Under the pieces are notes generated by a model. The model made no database searches and was not told the origin of the DNA. It saw only the letters and a list, made by a program, of their open reading frames with translations. Below are positions 5,533 to 10,255 of a stretch of DNA of 10,255 bases, in pieces; within the stretch, counting starts at the first letter, position 1; every line of letters starts with the position of its first letter. Origin of the DNA: JALXCH01 sp964495805 (GTDB lineage Bacteria; Calditrichota; Calditrichia; RBG-13-44-9); assembly GCA_964495805.1 (NCBI GenBank), contig CAZBWV010000092.1:1-10255 (forward strand), read 5' to 3'. Both the position numbers and the translations under genes were made by a program.

Positions 5533-6435
5533 ATGGAAATTATCAGCGTGCAGAATATCTCCAAGTCCTACGACGAATTTCGTGCGGTGGATGGAGTAAG
5601 CTTTGCAATTGAAGAGGGGCGGATGTTCGGACTACTGGGACCTAACGGGGCAGGCAAAACAACCACCATGCGCATGATTATGAACATCATCATTCCGGAT
5701 GAGGGGCGCATCCAGCTGTTTGGGCAACCCTTTACCGATGAACTGAAAGACCGTATCGGTTACCTCCCGGAAGAGCGTGGCCTGTACCCGAAGATGAAGC
5801 TTTTACCACACCTGCAATTTTTAGGGGAAATGAAAGGACTCTCCACTCAGGAGGCACGTTCCCGTGCCCTGGAATGGCTGGAGCGTTTTGAGCTGTTGAA
5901 ATGGGCGAACAACAAAATTCAGGACCTTTCCAAGGGAATGCAGCAAAAGGTGCAGTTTATTGGCACCATTTTACACGAACCGGACCTGATTATTGTGGAT
6001 GAACCCTTCTCCGGACTGGACCCCATCAACACAAAATTTTTAATCGACATTCTGCGGGAAATGAAACAGAAGGGAAGGACCATCATCCTTTCCACCCATT
6101 TGATGGATCAGGCGGAAAAACTCTGCGACGAAATATGCCTGATTAATCGCGGCAGGGTAGTCTTGCACGGACCTCTGGAAGAAGTGAAACGCAAATACAG
6201 CCACAATTCCGTGCTTCTGGAATATTCCGGCGACGGTGCATTCATCCGGGAACTCCCCTACGTAAAAACAGTGAACGATTACGGAAACTACATGGAAGTG
6301 CGATTAACCGATACAGCCTCCCCACAGATGCTGTTCCGGGAGCTGGCCAACCATCCCATCGAAGTGAAACGGTTCGAAGCAGCGGAAACTTCGCTAAACG
6401 ATATCTTCATCGAAATTGTCGGAGGTGCCCAATGA
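5533..6435 (+). CDS. ABC transporter ATP-binding protein, NatA/YhaQ-like
   Basis: Cytoplasmic ATPase of a two-gene ABC exporter; it hydrolyses ATP to drive the membrane partner encoded next. The protein is 300 aa from the ATG at 5533. Motifs are Walker A GPNGAGKTT (36-44), GYLPEERGLYPKM (76-88, with Glu where the Q-loop Gln usually sits, as is common in this subfamily), signature LSKGMQQKV (132-140), Walker B LIIVDEP (152-158), D-loop SGLDP (160-164) and switch His189 in STHLM. After about 215 comes a C-terminal accessory domain ending SLNDIFIEIVG, typical of the NatA/DrrA-like DUF4162 group. The stop overlaps the permease start as ATGA, so the two are co-translated. The exported substrate is unknown; Na+, drug or peptide export are all seen in relatives. 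Confidence 0.93.
   Translation: MEIISVQNISKSYDEFRAVDGVSFAIEEGRMFGLLGPNGAGKTTTMRMIMNIIIPDEGRIQLFGQPFTDELKDRIGYLPEERGLYPKMKLLPHLQFLGEMKGLSTQEARSRALEWLERFELLKWANNKIQDLSKGMQQKVQFIGTILHEPDLIIVDEPFSGLDPINTKFLIDILREMKQKGRTIILSTHLMDQAEKLCDEICLINRGRVVLHGPLEEVKRKYSHNSVLLEYSGDGAFIRELPYVKTVNDYGNYMEVRLTDTASPQMLFRELANHPIEVKRFEAAETSLNDIFIEIVGGAQ
6421..6425 (+). promoter_or_regulatory. Strong ribosome-binding site of the ABC permease gene
   Basis: ggagg sits 6 bases before the ATG at 6432, inside the last codons of the ATPase gene. It fixes the overlapping start and suggests efficient coupled translation. Confidence 0.85.
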
Positions 6436-7688
6436 AGAAAATTCTGAAAATCATAAAACGGGAATTTACCACAAAGGTTCTGACCAGGGGATTCATCATC
6501 GCCACCATTCTGGGACCCTTTTTTATCATCGGCATCAGTTTCGGACCGGCTTATTTCATGAGTCTGCAAAGCGAAAAACCACTGGTGATTCAGGTGGTGG
6601 ATTACACCGGTCAGGTCTTCCCGGAACTCCAGAACGTGTTTAACGATACGTTAAAGAACGGGCAACCGCGATTTGTTTTCAATCCCGTGGAACCACAACA
6701 ATATGAAGCCCGTCGGGAAGCCTTTCGCAACGACATTGAGCAGGAGAAAATAGACGGCGTGCTCATTATTCCCGAAAACCTGTTTCAGGCAGGCAAAGTG
6801 CGCTACCTGGCCAAAAGCGTCAGCGATTACGATTTGATCAACCGATTGCGTAGCGGAATGAGCGAAATCGTGAACGATTTTCGTTTGAAACAGGCCGGAG
6901 TGGACCCGGCGGTGATCAAAAAGCTCATCCAGAAAGTGAACCTGGAAACCATTAAAGTGGTTAAGGGCAAGGAGAAAAAGAGCGGTTTCGATCAGGAATA
7001 TTTTACCGCTCTCACGTTTTTGCTCATGCTTTACATGACCATTTTGATGTACGGCACCAACATCTTGCGCAGCGTTATTGAAGAAAAAACCTCTCGCATC
7101 GTGGAAGTTCTGCTCTCCTCCGCCAATTCGTTTCAGTTGATGGTGGGCAAACTATTTGGTGTGGGATTGGTGGGACTGGTGCAATATGCCCTGTGGGTGG
7201 TGATGGCTATCGTCGCTTTCGTATTTGCCAGTATGCATATGCCTGCCGTCCTGGAATTTGTCAGCATCTCTCCGCAGGTGCTGGTCTATTTCATCATCTT
7301 TTTTGTGATTGGCTTTTTCACCTTCTCCACTCTGTATGCAGCGGTGGGCTCCATGTGTTCGGATATGCAGGATGCCCAGTCTCTTTCCACACCGGTCACC
7401 ATGTTTGTCATCATTCCGTTCATTATCAGCTTTTCTGTGGTAAAGGACCCCTCCAGCACTCTGGCTCAGGTTTTCTCCTATTTGCCCTTTTTTACCCCGA
7501 TGGTCATGTTCATGCGGATTATGCTCATCGCACCGCCTTTTTACGAAATTCTTTTTAGCATCCTGGTAAATGTGCTGGCGATTCTGGGAATCACCTGGAT
7601 ATCGGCACGAATCTATCGGGTTGGGATTTTGATGTACGGTAAACGCCCCACTCTGCCGGAAATTTTAAAATGGATTCGCTACCGGTAG
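6432..7688 (+). CDS. ABC transporter permease, NatB/YhaP-like (ABC2 family)
   Basis: Inner-membrane partner of the preceding ATPase, of the ABC-2/NatB type (COG1668-like). The 418 aa begin with a short cytoplasmic basic segment and a first membrane helix at about 19-43. A large extracytoplasmic domain follows (about 45-188). A cluster of five or six further helices occupies roughly 190-212, 241-267, 282-307, 318-338, 352-368 and 371-398. The family hallmark EEKTSRIVEVLLSS lies at 217-230, in the cytoplasmic loop that contacts the ATPase. Such permeases work as homo- or heterodimers; only one permease gene is present here, so a homodimer is likely. The start overlaps the ATPase stop. There is no clear intrinsic terminator after the gene, although the strand converges on menF 211 bp later. 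Confidence 0.92.
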   Translation: MKKILKIIKREFTTKVLTRGFIIATILGPFFIIGISFGPAYFMSLQSEKPLVIQVVDYTGQVFPELQNVFNDTLKNGQPRFVFNPVEPQQYEARREAFRNDIEQEKIDGVLIIPENLFQAGKVRYLAKSVSDYDLINRLRSGMSEIVNDFRLKQAGVDPAVIKKLIQKVNLETIKVVKGKEKKSGFDQEYFTALTFLLMLYMTILMYGTNILRSVIEEKTSRIVEVLLSSANSFQLMVGKLFGVGLVGLVQYALWVVMAIVAFVFASMHMPAVLEFVSISPQVLVYFIIFFVIGFFTFSTLYAAVGSMCSDMQDAQSLSTPVTMFVIIPFIISFSVVKDPSSTLAQVFSYLPFFTPMVMFMRIMLIAPPFYEILFSILVNVLAILGITWISARIYRVGILMYGKRPTLPEILKWIRYR

Positions 7689-7870
7689 TGAGACGGTCAG
7701 TGGTTTTTTACCGAATTTTGCGTCAATCGTGTCGGTTTTGGGGAGAGAGGGCGGGATAGGCAGGCTTCTCCCGATGTTCTGACGATGTGCCCCATTGCCT
7801 CCTTTTGCGAAGGGTTGGCAAACATTTCCGTACTGAAACGGGTGGAGCATACTTTTTAAACGGAATGAAC

Positions 7871-7905
7871 GGATAGAATGAGAGAAGATTTATTTTCATT
7901 CATCC
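7871..7905. other. Stem-loop overlapping the menF stop codon
   Basis: ggat-a-gaatga (7871-7881) pairs with tcattc-atcc (7896-7905), giving ten pairs with one bulged A around a 14-nt A/T-rich loop. It spans the menF stop (7900-7902 on the minus strand) in the convergent gap. No adjacent T-run is seen in either direction, so it may stabilise a 3' end or be a non-canonical terminator. Confidence 0.35.
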
Positions 7906-9288
7906 GCGAAGCAGTCGGGTGAAATTAAGGAATTTGCTTTCCGTTTCCTGCCACTCCTGCGCGGGTACGGAGCCTTCCACAATGCCAGCTCCGGCAAACA
8001 GGGTGAGGATGTTGCCGGAAATGAGCGCCGAACGGATCGCCACGGCAAATTCCGCGGAATATCGGCTAATCCACCCCACCGGCCCGGCATACCAGCCCCG
8101 GTCGAATCCCTCCAATTCGGCAATGACCTGCATGGCCGCCTGCCGGGGAATTCCCGCTACCGCCGGGGTTGGATGAAGCCCCTGAAGCAATTCTCCCACA
8201 CCAACCCCATCTTTCAACTCCCCGCGAAACAGAGTGTAAATGTGCTGCACGGTTGCCAGTTTGAGCACCGTTTCGCGTAACGGGATATCCAGATGTTCGC
8301 ACAACGGCTTCAGAGTGGTTTCAATCATGTGACTCACCCAGCGGTGTTCGGTAAGCTCTTTGGTGCTGGTAAGCAGCTCCTGTTCCAGCCGCAGGTCTTC
8401 GTCCGGGGTAGCCCCGCGGGGACGGGTGCTGGCCAGCGCATCGCTTTCGATCATGTCGTGGGATTTACGAAACAGACGTTCCGGCGTGGCACCAAGAAAC
8501 GCAGTTTCGGCATCTAACTGAAACAAAAACAGAAAAGCGTTGGCAGTGTTGTGGTGCAGGCGTTGCAAAAACCACAATGGCGAAAAAGGAAGCGGAGCAC
8601 GGAACAGCTTCTTGCGCGCTAAAACCACTTTTTCCGGCGAAGAGCGGCGCATTAACTGAAGTGCCCGGGAAACCGCTGCTTCCCAATCCGGGCGTTCGGG
8701 GACTTCGGCTTCATTCAGGCGGTTGTTCGGCTGTTCCTCCGGCTGCTTTTCCTCCCAGATGAGGGAAGTCCATTCCCGGCGGAATTCCTTCAGTGGTATT
8801 TCCGGATCATCCGACGTCCGGTAAATAAAATTGTAAGCCAGCCGGGGTTCTCCTTCCCCGGAAATAAGTTCGAAGCGGGGAAGCACAAACAGAAAACTCC
8901 CGAACCGCTGCCAGGTCTCATCCGCCGGTAAGCGTACGTCGAAACGCAGTCCGCCGTAAAATCGCATGGTTTCCGGCGCACGATTTAACAACTCTTCTAT
9001 CGGTCGGGTCGTTTCCCGAAAGTCGGAAATCGATTCGCCGGAATGCTGTTGCACCGCTCCCACCGCGGCAATTTCCAGCTCCTTTTTGCGATCCCGCCAG
9101 TAGATGCGGGGAAATGGCTTCTGGCAATTTAACCAGGCAAGCGGCTGGCAGCGCCGGACGGGCACTTCCACCCGAAGGGGAAACCTGTCAGTGGCTCCGT
9201 TGCTCTGTAACTTCTTGCGGCGAACCAGTTTGCCGATCGCCTCTTCAATTTGGTGCTGCAAGGCAATGTGATCTTCCATTGGCTCCAT
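7900..9288 (-). CDS. menF: Isochorismate synthase MenF
   Basis: Converts chorismate to isochorismate, the committed step of classical (Men) menaquinone synthesis, in the cytoplasm with Mg2+. The length of 462 aa is usual. The chorismate-binding domain fills the C-terminal half. Lys220 in EKVVLAR corresponds to the catalytic base and Glu270 in GATPERL to the general acid; they are 50 residues apart, as in E. coli MenF (K190/E240). Glu314 in KELTEH and Glu448 in EWQETESKF fit the two Mg2+ ligands. Other motifs are LHPTPAVAGIPRQAA (371-385), FDRGWYAGPVGW (395-406) and AGAGIVEGS (432-440). EntC-like siderophore synthase is the alternative, but the menG neighbour (54 bp upstream) favours menaquinone. 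The start at 9288 could instead be Met4 (9279), with ggag 3 bases before it. Neither has an ideal ribosome site. Confidence 0.92.
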   Translation of the reverse strand: MEPMEDHIALQHQIEEAIGKLVRRKKLQSNGATDRFPLRVEVPVRRCQPLAWLNCQKPFPRIYWRDRKKELEIAAVGAVQQHSGESISDFRETTRPIEELLNRAPETMRFYGGLRFDVRLPADETWQRFGSFLFVLPRFELISGEGEPRLAYNFIYRTSDDPEIPLKEFRREWTSLIWEEKQPEEQPNNRLNEAEVPERPDWEAAVSRALQLMRRSSPEKVVLARKKLFRAPLPFSPLWFLQRLHHNTANAFLFLFQLDAETAFLGATPERLFRKSHDMIESDALASTRPRGATPDEDLRLEQELLTSTKELTEHRWVSHMIETTLKPLCEHLDIPLRETVLKLATVQHIYTLFRGELKDGVGVGELLQGLHPTPAVAGIPRQAAMQVIAELEGFDRGWYAGPVGWISRYSAEFAVAIRSALISGNILTLFAGAGIVEGSVPAQEWQETESKFLNFTRLLRG

Positions 9289-9342
9289 TACAGTGTTGCA
9301 ATTGGATTTCCGATTAACTGCCTTTGCGTGTCTTTCTGCACA

Positions 9343-10104
9343 TTATTTTTCCCCCACATACAGGGTGGCAATTCCAAAAGTCATTTCAATGTGCCGCAGA
9401 TTGATAAATCCCGCCTGTGCCATTAGCGCTGTAAACTCTTCGCCATAGGGAAAAGTCTCCACGGTTTTGTTGAGATACTGATAGGCGTAGTTATCCCCGG
9501 AGATTATTCCCCCGATTTTTGGTAGCACATTGCGGAAATAGAACAGGTAGAGGTTTCGGAACCAGGTGGGGCGGGGAAGGGAGAATTCCAGGATCAGCGC
9601 ACGTCCGCCGGGACGGAGCACACGATGCATCTCGCGCAGCCCGGCCAGTACATCCGGCACGTTACGAATGCCAAAGGCGATGGTCACCACATCGAACCAT
9701 TCGTTTCGGAAGGGCAGGTACATGGCATCGGCGGGAAGGAGCATAATGTGGTCTTCCCAGCCGCGAGCGCGAATTTTCTCCCGGCCAATTTCCAGCATTT
9801 TCCGGGCGGGATCGATGCCCATGCAGCAGCGCACCCGGGGACACTTCTTCTTCAGGGTAAGCAGCACATCGGCTGTTCCGGTGGCAAGGTCCAGCACCAT
9901 CAGATCGTCGTAGGGTGGGAGCTCACGTGCCATGCGTTTGCGCCAGCGAACATCCTGCCGCAGGGAGAGCAAGCGATTGAGCAGGTCGTAGCGCCGGGCA
10001 ATGCGGTCGAACATGCGCGGGGCTTCCCGGCGGGAGGGACCTTCAATCTTTATTCCCGTTCCGGAATGTTCCGTTTCACCGTTCACTTTCTCTTGCGCAG
10101 CCAT
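9343..10104 (-). CDS. menG: Demethylmenaquinone methyltransferase MenG (UbiE family)
   Basis: SAM-dependent C-methyltransferase that performs the last step of menaquinone synthesis, methylating demethylmenaquinone. The 253 aa show the full UbiE/MenG signature set: MFDRIARRYDLLNRLLS (31-47), SAM motif I VLDLATGTAD (70-79), acidic Asp98 in GIDPA, DAMYLPF (126-132), TIAFGIRNV (141-149), RVLRPGG (161-167), LEFSLP (172-177) and YQYLNKTVETFP (208-219). The first 25 or so residues are polar and look like an extension beyond the conserved core. An in-frame TGA 9 bases upstream rules out a longer protein from this frame. A gggaga lies 12 bases before the ATG, a marginal ribosome site. UbiE enzymes can also methylate ubiquinone precursors, but the adjacent menF argues for menaquinone. 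It is the first gene of a menG-menF transcription unit. Confidence 0.94.
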   Translation of the reverse strand: MAAQEKVNGETEHSGTGIKIEGPSRREAPRMFDRIARRYDLLNRLLSLRQDVRWRKRMARELPPYDDLMVLDLATGTADVLLTLKKKCPRVRCCMGIDPARKMLEIGREKIRARGWEDHIMLLPADAMYLPFRNEWFDVVTIAFGIRNVPDVLAGLREMHRVLRPGGRALILEFSLPRPTWFRNLYLFYFRNVLPKIGGIISGDNYAYQYLNKTVETFPYGEEFTALMAQAGFINLRHIEMTFGIATLYVGEK

Positions 10105-10163
10105 TCGGAAATATCATCTCCCATACAAATTGGTTAGCCGACCACCCTTCGAACCGATGAATT

Positions 10164-10191
10164 AATTTAGGAATTCCGGGTGAATTTTCAA
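10164..10191 (-). promoter_or_regulatory. Candidate promoter of menG-menF
   Basis: On the minus strand TTGAAA (10191-10186, 5 of 6 to the -35 consensus), a 16-base spacer and TAAATT (10169-10164, 4 of 6 to the -10 consensus) predict a start site near 10157 and a leader of about 50 nt before the menG ATG. It is the best promoter match in the window and is located where the operon needs one. Confidence 0.45.
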
Positions 10192-10255
10192 ATCGTTTTG
10201 TAATTAGAAACATAGCATGGTCAACGCCCTGGCCTACGGCACAGAACAACCACGC

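Noticed and set aside
9625..10137. 170-aa plus-strand frame opposite menG
   Set aside because: It is the antisense shadow of a highly conserved methyltransferase gene, with no motif and no ribosome site.
10076..10255. Minus-strand frame open for 59 codons from the window edge, ending inside menG
   Set aside because: It could be the end of an upstream gene overlapping menG, but its middle is AT-rich, includes the best menG promoter match, and the peptide has no recognisable motif. An open frame of this length by chance among six frames is not rare. Sequence beyond 10255 would settle it.
10217..10255. Possible start of a divergent plus-strand gene (MVNALAYGTEQPR...)
   Set aside because: There are only 13 codons before the edge, a stop codon lies just upstream and no ribosome-binding site is visible. 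It is too short to support.

Overview
The window (10,255 bp, moderate GC) looks like chromosome from a Gram-negative, menaquinone-using bacterium. It encodes a lipoprotein with a lipobox, a periplasmic binding-protein transporter and menaquinone biosynthesis genes. The repeat-rich leader (relatives of 'atcctgttcatcctgtctaaa' and 'gagattcctc...gtcggaatgaca') and a TatT-type TRAP transporter would fit the FCB superphylum, for example Calditrichota. That placement is inference from gene content and style, not a database match.

Layout. Positions 1-549 hold no gene. They hold a mosaic of at least three short interspersed repeat families in both orientations, with two related small hairpins at the outer ends. 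Positions 550-4493 (+) form a TRAP transporter locus with an associated TPR lipoprotein: tatT, dctP, dctQ and dctM. dctQ and dctM overlap by ATGA, and the dctP-dctQ gap carries several stem-loops. Positions 4571-5071 (+) encode an SSAT-like GNAT acetyltransferase. Positions 5072-5532 contain no convincing gene. Positions 5533-7688 (+) encode a NatA/NatB-like ABC exporter pair whose genes overlap by ATGA. On the minus strand, reading leftward from 10104, lie menG (ubiE) and menF (isochorismate synthase), with a plausible sigma-70-like promoter at 10164-10191. The two strands converge at 7689-7899. The last 150 bases contain the menG promoter and no gene I can support.

How the genes work together. 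TatT (outer-membrane-anchored, periplasm-facing), DctP (periplasmic receptor) and DctQM (inner membrane) should form one ion-gradient-driven uptake system of the TPAT type described in Treponema pallidum. The most notable point is that DctP lacks the near-universal substrate-carboxylate-binding arginine in its KGxKxR motif. The position is a tryptophan in a Met/Trp-rich stretch (MWMW), which points away from a classical C4-dicarboxylate or sialate ligand. MenF commits chorismate to menaquinone and MenG makes the final ring methylation, so the first and last steps of the pathway sit side by side. The ABC exporter and the acetyltransferase have no evident functional link to either set. Nothing here amounts to a wholly new system. 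The TPAT locus with its atypical receptor and the composite repeat island are the parts most worth following.
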